A stretch of DNA of 64,000 bases from Alphaproteobacteria bacterium (GCA_004293935.1 RDZH01000011.1:121194-185193); one strand, 5' to 3'; positions 1 to 10,156 are shown, counted from the stretch's first letter. Notes: generated from the letters alone by a model not told the origin. Translations and numbers: made by a program.

Positions 1-683
1 GCCGTATAATCACCGATAATGCGCCCATCACTCATCTCAAGAATGCGATCGGCAAAGGGATAAATACGATTATCGTGGGTGACAATCAGCACAGCGCGAT
101 GCGTATCATTGGCAATGGTACGTAAAATTTCCATCACAGCGTGACCCGTTTTAGCATCAAGTGCCGCCGTTGGTTCATCACACACAATCAGCTTCGGATT
201 ATGCACCAATGCGCGTGCAATCGCCACACGCTGTTGTTGCCCCCCTGAAAGCTGACGTGGCAATTTTTCCGTCTGCCCGTTCATCCCGATATGTTCCAAA
301 ATCTCTGCTGCACGGCGTACCGCCTCGCTATGTGATAGCCCCGCTGCAATGAGAGGCATCGCCGCATTTTCTGCTGCCGTGAGTGCAGGAAGCAAATTAT
401 ATTGCTGAAAAATAAACCCAATCAATTCACGACGAAACAACACCTTTTGTTTATCGCTCATGCTGCTTAAACGACGACCAAGAATATCAATTTCCCCGCT
501 TGTTACGGATAAAATCCCTGAAATTGCTGAAATAAGCGTGGTTTTTCCACAGCCCGAAGGACCTACCAACATGGTAAGTTCCCCCATGCGAATCTCCGCA
601 TCAATGGCATGTAGCACGCGGATGCTTTCATCACCCACAGGAAAATCTTTGACAAGCTGGTGTATGATGGCGGCGTGCTGCAT
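1..683 (-). CDS. ABC transporter ATP-binding protein (LolD/MacB/DevA type), C-terminus cut by window edge
   Basis: This is the ATPase subunit of an inner-membrane ABC transporter. Reading the minus strand from ATG at 683, the Walker A motif GPSGCGKTT lies near residue 40. A Q-loop (IFQQYNLLP), the signature LSGGQQQR, Walker B ([12 protein letters not shown]) and an H-loop (VTHD) follow in order. The gene runs off base 1 after about 227 residues, close to the usual length of 220-240, so little is missing. It follows its permease (686-1825) after only two bases and the two must be co-transcribed. MacB-like ATPases of this type drive lipoprotein, antibiotic or glycolipid export using FtsX-like permeases; the substrate cannot be told from sequence. 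Confidence 0.9.
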   Translation of the reverse strand, partial: MQHAAIIHQLVKDFPVGDESIRVLHAIDAEIRMGELTMLVGPSGCGKTTLISAISGILSVTSGEIDILGRRLSSMSDKQKVLFRRELIGFIFQQYNLLPALTAAENAAMPLIAAGLSHSEAVRRAAEILEHIGMNGQTEKLPRQLSGGQQQRVAIARALVHNPKLIVCDEPTAALDAKTGHAVMEILRTIANDTHRAVLIVTHDNRIYPFADRILEMSDGRIIGDYT

Positions 684-685
684 GG

Positions 686-1825
686 TTACCCCCGAAAGAC
701 AATGGCTGGATCAAGCCTGAATACTTTACGCAAGGAAAACAGAATCGACAACACAATAATCATGGAAATCACTACAAATGTTCCCGCCATCACCTGCCAA
801 TGCAAGACAAACCCTTTGAGGGCGGGCGTATTTTTGGTTGCTTCAAAGAATAATGCCGTAAAACCAATGCCCATGCCATAGCCAATCAAGCCAACGATGG
901 CTGCTTGCGTCATCACCAATTTGAATAATTGCATGTTAGTCACGCCTACCACTTTCATGGCGGCAAATTGTTTGAGATTTTCGACCACGAATATATAAAA
1001 AGTCTGCGCCGTGATGGCTGCTCCGATAATCGCCCCCAACACAATGGTAATGCCAAAATTGATAGGAATGCCCGTGCGCTCCAAAATATAATTAATGCTG
1101 CGCCATGCAAAATCATCACGCGTGAGTGCTTGTAGCCCTGTTTGCGCTTCAATCGCTTTGGTTAATTGCTGCACATCCTGCCCTGCTTTCGCTTTCACCA
1201 AGACAAAGGGCAAACGGTTACGCTGTGGCGGCATAATATCGCGTACCGTGTCATAGGAGACATATAAAATAGGGAAGGTGAAAAAAGTTGGATGCACATC
1301 ACAAATGGCATTGACAATCAATCGGTTATCGTTCAGCTCAATGTAATTCCCAAGCTGAACCTTCTTGCCCGGCCATGTAAACGCATAACCGTTCATATCC
1401 ATCATGGCTGTTTGTGGGTTGCGTATGGACGTTGGATCACCTAAGATTTTTTGCGGACAATTCCCCACCAAAGTCACATCATCCACCCCAATAAGCTGCA
1501 CTTGCTGCGTAAGACCATCAGGCATACGAATCGTCGAAAGCCCCTTATAAAACGGTACAGCCCACTGCACCCCTGCCACGGATCGTATGTTGGTAAGTTC
1601 CACGTCACGCATTGGCTCGACTTCTTCGATATAGCGCACGCGCTTATCCATTACCCAAATATCATTTTCCGTAATCGCATAAATCGCACCTGCTGTGCGC
1701 GCCATCAGACCAATGAAGATCGAGACCTGCTGCGCCATAAGAAGCGTTGCAAAAGTAACACCAAACACAAGACCGATATATTTAGCGGAGTCGCCCAATA
1801 ACATTTTAATGGCAATTTTACGCAT
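686..1825 (-). CDS. ABC transporter permease, FtsX/MacB/DevC-like
   Basis: A 379-residue membrane protein with the layout of MacB/DevC permeases: one N-terminal membrane helix (about residues 17-45), a large periplasmic domain (about 45-250), then three C-terminal helices. Motifs such as ENLKQFAAMKVVGVTN (the cytoplasmic loop of FtsX-type permeases) and the terminal RLDPAIVFRG are typical of DevC relatives. The start at 1825 is preceded by AAGGAA. It heads a two-gene operon with the ATPase at 1-683. DevBCA-type exporters usually have a HlyD-type adaptor; if present it is not on this side, because upstream lies an unrelated lipoprotein gene. Confidence 0.88.
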   Translation of the reverse strand: MRKIAIKMLLGDSAKYIGLVFGVTFATLLMAQQVSIFIGLMARTAGAIYAITENDIWVMDKRVRYIEEVEPMRDVELTNIRSVAGVQWAVPFYKGLSTIRMPDGLTQQVQLIGVDDVTLVGNCPQKILGDPTSIRNPQTAMMDMNGYAFTWPGKKVQLGNYIELNDNRLIVNAICDVHPTFFTFPILYVSYDTVRDIMPPQRNRLPFVLVKAKAGQDVQQLTKAIEAQTGLQALTRDDFAWRSINYILERTGIPINFGITIVLGAIIGAAITAQTFYIFVVENLKQFAAMKVVGVTNMQLFKLVMTQAAIVGLIGYGMGIGFTALFFEATKNTPALKGFVLHWQVMAGTFVVISMIIVLSILFSLRKVFRLDPAIVFRG

Positions 1826-1849
1826 AGTTCCTTATAGGGATTGCTATAT

Positions 1850-1877
1850 ATTATAATGCCTTATAGCAATTTCTTAA
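1850..1877 (-). promoter_or_regulatory. Candidate sigma70-type promoter for the ABC exporter operon
   Basis: On the minus strand a perfect TATAAT (1855-1850) lies 16 bases downstream of TTAAGA (1877-1872), which matches TTGACA at four of six positions. The start codon is at 1825, leaving a short leader with an AAGGAA ribosome site. Assigned by eye; no transcription data. Confidence 0.4.
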
Positions 1878-1940
1878 CTTAAGTTTTCCCCAAAAACCGA
1901 GGAAATTTTGAGATGAATTGCTCTATGCACACCCCATTCA

Positions 1941-2147
1941 TTAACACCAGCCCTTATTAGAGAAGCCCGATGGGCAATGTGGCTCACCGAAATCTTGCTG
2001 CACACCGTCATGCTTACGATGGCGAGATTCTATATTGATATTATTCCAGTTCGACCGAATATCGGCGGAACGCTTGCGTTGCCCACACCCTGAGAGCGAA
2101 CAACACAACACCACAACAGCTAGACATATTAATGTGCAATTTTTCAT
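1941..2147 (-). CDS. Small lipoprotein of unknown function
   Basis: A 68-residue protein with a classic lipoprotein signal: positively charged start (MKN), hydrophobic core (about residues 5-18) and a lipobox LSGC with the acceptor cysteine at position 21. The mature peptide is short, polar and rich in Asn, Arg and His. An AGAGGT ribosome site sits 8 bases before the ATG at 2147. It is likely membrane-anchored in the periplasm. No family recognised. It precedes the ABC exporter in the same direction, but the 115-base gap with its own promoter-like element suggests separate transcription. Confidence 0.65.
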   Translation of the reverse strand: MKNCTLICLAVVVLCCSLSGCGQRKRSADIRSNWNNINIESRHRKHDGVQQDFGEPHCPSGFSNKGWC

Positions 2148-2194
2148 AAAAGCATACCTCTAATAGAGCCTAGCTGAAGGGTTATGTGGTTGGT

Positions 2195-2401
2195 TTATGC
2201 AACCAGCTGAAGATTTACCGCTGACTCTTTTCCTTTATTTTGAGCCAACTCATAAGAAACGCGCTGACCTTCATTCAAACGATTAATCCCTGCACGCTCA
2301 ACGGATGTAATATGCACAAATACATCTTTTGAACCATCTTCAGGCATGATAAAACCATAACCTTTTTCTGTGTTAAACCACTTCACAGTACCCACTGCCA
2401 T
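2195..2401 (-). CDS. Cold-shock domain protein (CspA family)
   Basis: A 68-residue single cold-shock domain that binds single-stranded RNA/DNA and acts as an RNA chaperone. RNP1 (KGYGFIMP) and RNP2 (VFVHITSV) motifs are intact, as is the N-terminal GTVKWFN. A longer reading frame exists from 2497, but the family always begins at MAVGTVKWF, so ATG at 2401 is chosen; AAGAGAG precedes it. Upstream (2402-2658) is a leader and intergenic region without a recognised gene. Csp genes often carry long structured 5' leaders, which this gap could accommodate. Confidence 0.95.
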   Translation of the reverse strand: MAVGTVKWFNTEKGYGFIMPEDGSKDVFVHITSVERAGINRLNEGQRVSYELAQNKGKESAVNLQLVA

Positions 2402-2658
2402 AAATAAACTCTCTTGATAAAAAATAATAAAACCGCAAAGATTTTTTATAAAAACCCTTGACGGAAGCGCACCCACCACACGTACATAATAGTGCATACA
2501 CTCATATGGGACTATACGCTTATTTTTAAGCCTTCACAACTTCTTTCCTAACAAAACCATGCGTTTTCTCTGAAAAACATAGTAATACGCCACTTTTTCA
2601 TCGCATCTGTGACATTCCTAACCTATAGGACAAGCGAAATTCCGTAAAAACCCAAGAT

Positions 2659-3774
2659 TTACGTATCGGCAAATCCGGGAAGATGGAACTGCCCATTGGA
2701 ACACACGCCCAAAACCTTAAATAATTCTCCCATATATTGCGGGCTAACCAACCGTTCAAAACCTGTACGCAACTGCTTTTTTTGTTCTTCCTTATGCGTT
2801 TCAGCTACCAAATGCCCCAAACGCATCACGCCACCAATGCTTTGCAAAAACGCTCCTTGAGTCGTGATAGAGGTGGAAGCAAGCCCCGCCTCCTCAAAGG
2901 TATGGGCTAGATCATCAAATGCCACATGCGCCGTAATATCTGCCTCTCCTGGGGATTTTAACACGGGCCAAAAACCGTGCGTTTTAATCGCTTGCAGCGT
3001 ATTGCCCCTACTCTCACCGCGATAGCCATAATCAATGAATAACCCTGCCCCACCATGACGTTGCATATGATGCGCTAAATGTGTCGCAATATGACGCATT
3101 GCGGGACATGATTCTATAATCTGGCTATCATGCACGGTTTCCGTGCTATGCCCACCGCCTTTGACCAATTTAATGCCCATATCATGCATCACAAAGGTAA
3201 GTTCATTCGTGTGCGGATCAATGGCAACTAAACGCTCGCGCAAGCCCGTCAGTGTTTTGGCATATTGCCGAATAGGCAAGGCATCAAAAAACTCATTGGC
3301 AATACATAAAAGCGGGAGATCGGGAAGTGCTTCAAGATTCGCCTGCCAATGAATACGCGGATGCATCCCATGCAATACAGCACGCTGAAACCGACGCAAA
3401 AAAGGGCTTGCATCCACCATCACAATCGTGAGTGCTTCATGAAAGCCATGCACATGACGGGTAGCACGCAACAAATCCGTCATCAACGTGCCGCGCCCCC
3501 CTCCCAATTCCATCAACATCATGGGTCTGCTGCCAAGTGATTGCCACACCGCCGCACACCATGCCCCAATCAATTCCCCAAAGATCTGACATATCTCAGG
3601 TGCTGTGGTAAAATCCCCATGTTCCCCAAACGGATCACGGTTCATATAATAGCCATATTGTTCATGCCCCAGTGCCATATCCATATATTCAGCAACGGTA
3701 ATCGCACCACGCGCCTTAATACGCTCACGGATAATTTGTTCAAGGGCAGAAAAGGTACATACAGGATCACTCAT
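2659..3774 (-). CDS. SAM-dependent methyltransferase, MidA/NDUFAF7 family (DUF185)
   Basis: A 371-residue protein of the MidA family. In mitochondria the relative NDUFAF7 methylates an arginine of complex I subunit NDUFS2; alphaproteobacterial members are assumed to act similarly. Visible features are the family's N-terminal signature around residues 20-60 (AITVAEYMDMAL, YGYYMNRDPFG, GDFTTAPEI), the SAM-binding glycine loop MELGGGRGTLM (about 107-117), and ANEFFDALPIRQY (about 160-172). Length matches the family. The gene stands alone between the cold-shock gene and terC. Confidence 0.9.
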   Translation of the reverse strand: MSDPVCTFSALEQIIRERIKARGAITVAEYMDMALGHEQYGYYMNRDPFGEHGDFTTAPEICQIFGELIGAWCAAVWQSLGSRPMMLMELGGGRGTLMTDLLRATRHVHGFHEALTIVMVDASPFLRRFQRAVLHGMHPRIHWQANLEALPDLPLLCIANEFFDALPIRQYAKTLTGLRERLVAIDPHTNELTFVMHDMGIKLVKGGGHSTETVHDSQIIESCPAMRHIATHLAHHMQRHGGAGLFIDYGYRGESRGNTLQAIKTHGFWPVLKSPGEADITAHVAFDDLAHTFEEAGLASTSITTQGAFLQSIGGVMRLGHLVAETHKEEQKKQLRTGFERLVSPQYMGELFKVLGVCSNGQFHLPGFADT

Positions 3775-3892
3775 AATGGTAGTATATAAGATGAACCTTT
3801 ATAGTTTCAATGATAAAACAACGATCGCACGATAGCGCATTTACATTTATTCCAAACTGCGTAAAGTCGTCTATATAGTGCTTCCATTAGAT

Positions 3893-4591
3893 TTATTTCC
3901 CGCGCTTCTTGCGTACCACAAGATTGAGGATTTCCACACCCAACGAAAATGACATTGCGAAATAGATATAGCCCTTAGGAACATGAACGCCGAGACCATC
4001 CGCTACCAGCAACATACCAATCATCATCACAAAACTTAACGCAAGCATTTTGAGGGTTGGATGTTTCGCAATAAAGCCCGCTATCATGCCCGAAGATGCA
4101 AGCATCACCATCATGGCAATCGTCATGGCGGCAATAATCACAGGCAAATGCTCCGTTATACCGACCGCTGTAATCACAGAATCAAAGGAAAACACAATAT
4201 CAATCATCACAATTTGCACAATAGTCGCAACAAAACCACCCTTATAGGATTGATAATGTTCAACATGTTCTTGCGTGAGTTCATTATGGATGCTATCTGT
4301 GGCTTTATGCAGCAAGAACAAGCCCCCCGCAAGCATCAACAAATCTTTTCCTGAAAAACCATGCCCCATCACGTTCAGCCATGGATCTTTTAAGCCAATA
4401 ATCCATGCAACCCCAAACAACATACCAATACGCATCAACAGCGCAAGCACCAAACCAATAATGCGCGCTTTGTTTTTCTGAGCTTCAGGCAAATGCCCCA
4501 CCAGCAAGGCAATAAAGACGACATTATCAATCCCCAACACAATTTCAAGGGCGGTAAGTGATGCAAAACTGCCGATTAATGCATAATCCAT
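3893..4591 (-). CDS. TerC family integral membrane protein
   Basis: A 232-residue polytopic protein of the TerC family, associated with tellurite resistance and with metal (manganese) export during metalation of secreted proteins. The hallmark LEIVLGIDNVVFIALL is at residues 16-31 and the second acidic signature MIDIVFSFDSVITAVGI is near 128-144. About seven membrane helices are visible. It ends with VVRKKRGK. Upstream to 4683 no yybP-ykoY-type riboswitch is recognisable, although some terC genes have one. It may share transcription with the large unknown protein upstream (ends 4684), about 90 bases away. Confidence 0.92.
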   Translation of the reverse strand: MDYALIGSFASLTALEIVLGIDNVVFIALLVGHLPEAQKNKARIIGLVLALLMRIGMLFGVAWIIGLKDPWLNVMGHGFSGKDLLMLAGGLFLLHKATDSIHNELTQEHVEHYQSYKGGFVATIVQIVMIDIVFSFDSVITAVGITEHLPVIIAAMTIAMMVMLASSGMIAGFIAKHPTLKMLALSFVMMIGMLLVADGLGVHVPKGYIYFAMSFSLGVEILNLVVRKKRGK

Positions 4592-4683
4592 AGAAGCATG
4601 ATTCCTAATTTAATGTCGCACATTGCTCCCGCATAGCACGAGAGATCAAACGCGCATTATCTTAATCAACCGCACGCCTCAAG

Positions 4684-6741
4684 TCAACGTATAAAACGCG
4701 CTGATGGCGCAATGGCGGTGTGCATTGGCTCACGTGATGCTTCCACCACATGATGATCTGGCGTTTCACGCGCAAGGGATGGTTGCGCTTCAGCAGGCAA
4801 TATCTGCCCCGAGGTACAAATAGCGGCATTTTCCATCAAATGCTGTATGCGGTGCATATGTTCTGCTATATTTTCATGCGCTCCTGCGCCATTATGCTGA
4901 TTATGAAGCGCGATTTTATTATATAATTCCTTGATTTCCTGATTATATGGCTGATCTAAAAACGTATGAATAATACCACGTTCAACACGCTCATTCACTT
5001 CACTCATGCGGACAAATTCGGGAGACGTATCGCTTCCCAAAGTACGCACCACATTCACAGGGCAATGCTCTAATGAATCCACAAACGGCATATTAGGATG
5101 CTCACGCTCCAACCGAACTATTTCTTTAACGCGCTGAATACTATAAAGGTTAGCGACTTCCGCTAACGCAATCGTGCGTTCGGGCTTTGTTAAATCAATC
5201 AAATCATGCCCCAATAAAAAGAGGAATTTTGGCAGGCTGAAATATTCATGCTTTGCCAATATCTGCATATTAATGTGTTCAATGGGGTCTTGCGCTGGAT
5301 CAGAAAAATGCTTATATTTATAATTCTGATTCATCATATCAGCCATACGCGAGAATATTCTGTATGCTTGCCGCGACTCCGCAGTATCTTCACGATCATG
5401 ATGCGTGACATCTTTTAAGACGTGCTTTGGATGATGAACCGATTGATATTTCTGATAAAGATCAAACAAATCACCCGCAGTGACAGGGCTTCCCATGCCA
5501 TGCTGTGGATTGAATTTGTGATCAATCAAATTTTGCAGATCATCCAACATCGAGGTCTGAGTACGTTGGGTTTCTGATACCAACATCAAGGATTTCACCC
5601 CAAGCATAATATCCCCAAAACGCACATTATTCTTCGCATAATGAATCACAGGATGCACAGGAATATTCGTTTTTTCACATACTGCAGAAATACCATGCGC
5701 AATAGCACGCCCAAAAAACCCAATATCCGTTGCCACACGCGCCACATTTTTTGCAACAAAATTGTCCCATGTTTCCTTAACAATTTTATTTTGCGAACAC
5801 GCTAAATCCACTGCCGTTATGGTGACATCCTTCTTATTTTCATCATAGAGTTCATACGCAACCGTTTCAGCATAGGTATTGTGAATATCTTCATACACAC
5901 GACGGGCATAATACCATGTCGCACCAAAACTTAATGCTCCAAGCGCGCTATCAAAAAAGGTGCGATTATACATCGATTCGAGTTTGTCGCTACGATCCTT
6001 TAGCGATTGTGCAAAATTTCCTTTCGACTTAGCCAAAAAATTTCCAGCACTTATATTATCTGGAAGCGGGGATGATGCAGAGGGATCGGGAAGCATTGAT
6101 TCTGCATAATATTGCGCCGTCAATGATCGCAAATCCTTTTCCCAATGACCTAATTTTCCAGAGGATGCAAGAACATCCTGCACTTTTTGAAGCGTCTTCG
6201 GATCAATATTGTGGGTGAGAGACTCATAGCTAGCACCCTGAGCGATATTGGCGTGAACGGTTGCAAAATCACCGCCTATTTTTCCCGCGTTCGTCGCCAT
6301 ATTTTTGGCAACAGTCTCTATGAGATCAACGCTTTCTTTGATGGGCTTTGCAACCAAAGATTCCAAACACCCATTTTCACGAGTGAACAAATCAAAGCCT
6401 ATGGAGGTCAGCCCATCCACAAGATAGCGTATCCCCAACATCGGAGTAAGCAAGCGAAAATATCCTGGGGTAGAGGGAATAATAGCACTCACCCCCATAT
6501 GAATGGGATTTTCATTATCAGGGGCGCGCAAAGGTGCGATCTCTAGTTCACGCCCATCACCATAGACAAGGCGGTTATTTTTCTGCACATCAGCAGAGGA
6601 GAGACTATGCTTATAGACAATATCGGGCTTATCGCTATGTTTACCGAGTGCGAACTCTAGTCCTTGTGCGATCAATTTACCTACTGGCGTTTCGTCACAC
6701 ACAGGAGAATTACGTTGTTGGTTCAGTATATTTTGTGTCAT
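4684..6741 (-). CDS. Large protein of unknown function (685 aa)
   Basis: Not recognised. The frame is open from 6873, but the ATG at 6741 is preceded by AAGG at good spacing and the upstream residues look non-coding, so MTQNILNQQ is taken as the start. No signal peptide. The protein is mostly polar and helical, His-rich near the C-terminus, with a weakly hydrophobic stretch near residue 265-280 (ALGALSFGATWYYARRVYE) and another near 335-350. A central part looks like helical repeats. It could be a cytosolic scaffold or an effector-type protein, but nothing in the sequence decides this. The 254 bases upstream (6742-6995) contain no gene on either strand that I can support. Confidence 0.7.
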   Translation of the reverse strand: MTQNILNQQRNSPVCDETPVGKLIAQGLEFALGKHSDKPDIVYKHSLSSADVQKNNRLVYGDGRELEIAPLRAPDNENPIHMGVSAIIPSTPGYFRLLTPMLGIRYLVDGLTSIGFDLFTRENGCLESLVAKPIKESVDLIETVAKNMATNAGKIGGDFATVHANIAQGASYESLTHNIDPKTLQKVQDVLASSGKLGHWEKDLRSLTAQYYAESMLPDPSASSPLPDNISAGNFLAKSKGNFAQSLKDRSDKLESMYNRTFFDSALGALSFGATWYYARRVYEDIHNTYAETVAYELYDENKKDVTITAVDLACSQNKIVKETWDNFVAKNVARVATDIGFFGRAIAHGISAVCEKTNIPVHPVIHYAKNNVRFGDIMLGVKSLMLVSETQRTQTSMLDDLQNLIDHKFNPQHGMGSPVTAGDLFDLYQKYQSVHHPKHVLKDVTHHDREDTAESRQAYRIFSRMADMMNQNYKYKHFSDPAQDPIEHINMQILAKHEYFSLPKFLFLLGHDLIDLTKPERTIALAEVANLYSIQRVKEIVRLEREHPNMPFVDSLEHCPVNVVRTLGSDTSPEFVRMSEVNERVERGIIHTFLDQPYNQEIKELYNKIALHNQHNGAGAHENIAEHMHRIQHLMENAAICTSGQILPAEAQPSLARETPDHHVVEASREPMHTAIAPSARFIR

Positions 6742-6995
6742 ACATTGCCTTAAGTAATTAGCATTATACCATTGTGTGGCGCAAAATGATAGGCGTAACC
6801 GCAGCATGAATGTGAAGATTGAATGACAATCGCATTGACAAAAATAGTGCAATGCATTTTTTGCATGGCTCATGTGCCGCGCAAAGAGCGCGCAAAGATC
6901 GAAATAACACCCTCATCGCGCAATTCCTGCTTGCTCCTCTCATGACTTCTTGTTAAGATGACGCATTATTCATTTTAGAATTTAAGGAACGCTTT

Positions 6996-8606
6996 ATGAC
7001 TCTTGCCTCTTTCCATGCTGCTCACGTTTCATCAAAACTCACGCTAACCTTACCTGTGGCGGAACAGTATGCTACGATATACAGCAAGGAGGCACTTGCA
7101 TTTATAGAAGCACTCGCGGATCGTTTTATGCCTGAACGTGATCAGTTGTTGGCAACACGCAAAGAGCGTCAAAAGGCAGTAGATGCAGGAGGAAGTCTTG
7201 ATTTTCGCCCCGAAACAGCGCATATCCGTGAATCAGCATGGAGCGTTGCACCGATTCCCGCCGCATTGCAGGATCGCCGCGTTGAAATCACAGGTCCAGC
7301 CGAACCAAAAATGATCATTAATGCCCTTAATTCGGGAGCAAAAGTCTTTATGGTGGATTTTGAGGATTCCTTAAGCCCTACATGGGAAAAAGTGGTCGAA
7401 GGGCAAGGCGCGCTCTATGATGCTGTGCGTCACCAATTACGCTATAACTCCCCTGAAGGCAAAAGCTACACATTAAATAACGACATCGCAACCTTGATTG
7501 TACGCCCACGCGGATGGCATTTGCCTGAAAAGCATGTCATCTATGACGGCAAACCTTTAGCGGGTGCATTGCTCGATTTTGGCTTATTCTTCTTTCATAA
7601 TGCCCATTATCAAGCAGAACGTGGTACAGGGCCATTCTTTTATCTGCCCAAATTGGAATATTACGAAGAAGCGGCATTCTGGGCAAAAATCTTCGCATTT
7701 TCTGAAGAATATGTCGGATTACCAAAAGGCACGATTAAAGCGACCATCCTCATTGAAACGATCTCTGCGGTGTTCCAAATGCATGAAATATTGTGGCATT
7801 TGAAAGATTATGCCGTCGGCTTAAATTGCGGACGTTGGGATTATATTTTCAGCTTTGTCAAAAAATTCAATAAACATTCTGAGTTTATGTTACCTGATCG
7901 CGCCCAAGTGACGATGACAACACACTTCTTACAATCCTATGCGCAATTATTGATTCAAACCTGCCATGAACGCGGTGCATTTGCGATGGGTGGGATGGCA
8001 CCACAAATCCCGATTAAAGGTGATGATGCCGCTAACCAAGCCGCACTTGATAAGGTACGTGCGGATAAACTCCGTGAAGTGACGTTTGGGCATGATGGTA
8101 CATGGGTAGCGCATCCGGGTCTCATCCCCACCGCGATGGCAGTGTTTAATGAACATATGCCTACCCCGAATCAAGTAGATAAAGCGCGCCCTGCGGTGCA
8201 TGTGACGGCAGAAGATTTGCTACGCGTACCGCAAGGAACTATCACCGAGGCAGGACTACGCAACAATGTGAATGTGTGCATTCAATATATGGCATCATGG
8301 ATGGCGGGCAATGGCTGCGTGCCGATCTTCAACCTGATGGAAGATGCTGCCACGGCAGAAATATCGCGCACACAATTATGGCAATGGGTGCATCATGAAG
8401 GTGCGCTCGAAGATGGGCGCGTCATTGATGTGTTATTACTCAAACGCGTTATTGCCGAAGAACTCAAAGCGATTGAAGCACAGGTGGGATCGGATGTCTA
8501 TGCTACGGGGCTTTATATCCCCGCTGCACAAATGCTTGAACAACAAACGCTCAATGCGGAATATGTGGAGTTCCTGACGCTACCCGCCTATGAACGCTTG
8601 AAGTAG
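6996..8606 (+). CDS. aceB: Malate synthase A
   Basis: A 536-residue malate synthase of the A type, which condenses glyoxylate and acetyl-CoA to malate in the glyoxylate shunt. Signature stretches include RRVEITGPAEPKMIINALN, the acid motif MVDFEDSLSPTW, LNCGRWDYIFSF, the malate synthase hallmark (K)DHTSGLNCGRWDY in slightly altered form, and FAMGGMAPQIPIK. Length is normal. The start ATG at 6996 has AAGGAA upstream. It is not next to isocitrate lyase here; isocitrate dehydrogenase lies 9.7 kb away. The presence of the shunt implies growth on acetate or fatty acids. Confidence 0.97.
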   Translation: MTLASFHAAHVSSKLTLTLPVAEQYATIYSKEALAFIEALADRFMPERDQLLATRKERQKAVDAGGSLDFRPETAHIRESAWSVAPIPAALQDRRVEITGPAEPKMIINALNSGAKVFMVDFEDSLSPTWEKVVEGQGALYDAVRHQLRYNSPEGKSYTLNNDIATLIVRPRGWHLPEKHVIYDGKPLAGALLDFGLFFFHNAHYQAERGTGPFFYLPKLEYYEEAAFWAKIFAFSEEYVGLPKGTIKATILIETISAVFQMHEILWHLKDYAVGLNCGRWDYIFSFVKKFNKHSEFMLPDRAQVTMTTHFLQSYAQLLIQTCHERGAFAMGGMAPQIPIKGDDAANQAALDKVRADKLREVTFGHDGTWVAHPGLIPTAMAVFNEHMPTPNQVDKARPAVHVTAEDLLRVPQGTITEAGLRNNVNVCIQYMASWMAGNGCVPIFNLMEDAATAEISRTQLWQWVHHEGALEDGRVIDVLLLKRVIAEELKAIEAQVGSDVYATGLYIPAAQMLEQQTLNAEYVEFLTLPAYERLK

Positions 8607-8708
8607 AAAGAATCTTTTTCTTAAAAAATCCTGTGCATTGTAACGAATCTGTAACAGCTTTAGATTATAGTGAAAGGGATAGAACAAAAAGCTAGGAGCT
8701 ATTCCTCT

Positions 8709-9878
8709 ATGGAAAACACCCAACAACAAGCGCAACAAGCACAGATGGTAGAACAACTACAACAAGCTGGCATGGATCAAGAAACGATGCAACAACTCAT
8801 GCAAGCACAACAACTTGCTTATGCTGCTGAAGGGTTGCGTGAGCAATCGCGGGGCTTGACGACACAGCAAAACAACATTGAAGCGGAGCGTGTTCGCGCA
8901 GACAAGCCAATGGGTTTAGTAAAGACTGCTGCAGTTGCAGGCGTTGGTATGTATGCGGGGAATGAAATAGGGAAGCGTGCTGTTAAATCTATTTCCGATG
9001 TCGCTAGTGCTGATGCCCTTGAAGCACAAGCAAAAAAATTGATACAAACGCGCACTCCTGATGAGTTAAATTTTTTAGAAAAATTCTTGAACTCTTTTGG
9101 TGCGCATTTTGGCGAAGGTCAGACGCTTGAGCAACTTAAGAAATCCGTCGCAAAACTTGATAAGAATCCTGAAACGAAAAAAGCACTTGAAAAACTATTA
9201 GCAGACCCAAATGTTGCAGCCCTTGAGCCGGGAGCTAGAATAGAGGCTGTTCTAAACGCTGCTAATACTAATATGGGTGATTTCTCCAGCAAATTAGCTG
9301 AAGCTGCTAAAACGGACGCAAAGGCAACCACTGGTATTATTGGTAAAACTTTCAATGCAGCACGTGAAGCGTTGTTTGAAAATCCTGTTTTAGACAAAAT
9401 CAATAAAGAAGCAAAAAAAGCGTTTGATGAAGCGAATGTAGCAGGGGTAGAAGAAGCTGCTGGAGAAGCTGCAAAACAATTTGAAAAACTAAAAATTGGA
9501 GACTTAAATACAGATCAACTAGCGCAATTCCAAAAAGACGTAGGCGCACGAGTTGAATTTGCAGGCAACGTTGCGATCACCGCCGTAGCTCTAGCGGGTG
9601 CGGGTATTGCCCTCAATGAAGTAGCGAAAAAGAATGCAGAGCGTACTGCTCGCCTCAATGCCTTAGATAATCAAATTGATCAACTTCAAAATGCTACCTT
9701 TGACACAAACGAACAAGCCCGTCAAGCGGATATGGTAGCGCAAAATCTACAGACACGTGCGACGATGAGTTGGCAACAAAAAATGGAAGCTCGCGGCGTG
9801 ACACCACGCGGGGCAGGACAAGGTGGCTGGGCTGAGAGCGTTGCACAAGAACAACCAGCTACTATCGCACTTGGCTAA
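8709..9878 (+). CDS. Gln-rich, partly coiled-coil protein of unknown function
   Basis: A 389-residue protein starting MENTQQQAQQAQ. The frame also opens at a GTG at 8670, but AGGAG before the ATG at 8709 favours the shorter form. The first 50 residues are Gln-rich and helical. Two short Ala/Gly hydrophobic segments (about 70-85, VKTAAVAGVGMYAGNEIG, and about 293-308, VAITAVALAGAGIALNEV) could be membrane-interacting. Between them is a charged, Lys/Glu-rich helical region. No family recognised. It lies between aceB and a lipoprotein gene, 29 bases upstream of the latter, so the two may be co-transcribed. Confidence 0.75.
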   Translation: MENTQQQAQQAQMVEQLQQAGMDQETMQQLMQAQQLAYAAEGLREQSRGLTTQQNNIEAERVRADKPMGLVKTAAVAGVGMYAGNEIGKRAVKSISDVASADALEAQAKKLIQTRTPDELNFLEKFLNSFGAHFGEGQTLEQLKKSVAKLDKNPETKKALEKLLADPNVAALEPGARIEAVLNAANTNMGDFSSKLAEAAKTDAKATTGIIGKTFNAAREALFENPVLDKINKEAKKAFDEANVAGVEEAAGEAAKQFEKLKIGDLNTDQLAQFQKDVGARVEFAGNVAITAVALAGAGIALNEVAKKNAERTARLNALDNQIDQLQNATFDTNEQARQADMVAQNLQTRATMSWQQKMEARGVTPRGAGQGGWAESVAQEQPATIALG

Positions 9879-9907
9879 TCCCCTCACAATCTTTTAAGGT
9901 TTGCCCT

Positions 9908-10156
9908 ATGAAATCATCTATTAAGCCTATTTTATGCCTAGGGATCATGAGCCTCATGATTACCTCATGCGGTCACACGCAAGCGGATCGCGCTATTAGT
10001 GGTGCGGGGCTTGGGGCTGCAACGGGACTCGTGGCGGGTGCTGCCGTTGGGGGCGCAGCGGGAACGGGTATGTTGGTCGGTGCAGGCGTTGGGGCAGCTC
10101 TTGGTGGGCTTTCCGATGAGAGCAAAATCAATCTTGGTCGCCCTTGGTGGAGATAG
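9908..10156 (+). CDS. Small lipoprotein with a glycine-zipper segment
   Basis: An 82-residue lipoprotein. The signal peptide (residues 1-20) ends in the lipobox ITSC with lipidated Cys21. The mature part is dominated by GxxxG-type repeats (GAGLGAATGLVAGAAVGGAA and following), the pattern of glycine-zipper outer-membrane lipoproteins related to SlyB/OsmB. Such segments insert into or span the outer membrane. It ends in a short charged tail (SDESKINLGRPWWR). It closely follows the Gln-rich protein and precedes a tiny membrane protein. Confidence 0.8.
   Translation: MKSSIKPILCLGIMSLMITSCGHTQADRAISGAGLGAATGLVAGAAVGGAAGTGMLVGAGVGAALGGLSDESKINLGRPWWR

Noticed and set aside
4592..4683. yybP-ykoY manganese riboswitch upstream of terC
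   Set aside because: No aptamer-like conserved elements seen; the stretch is short and ordinary.
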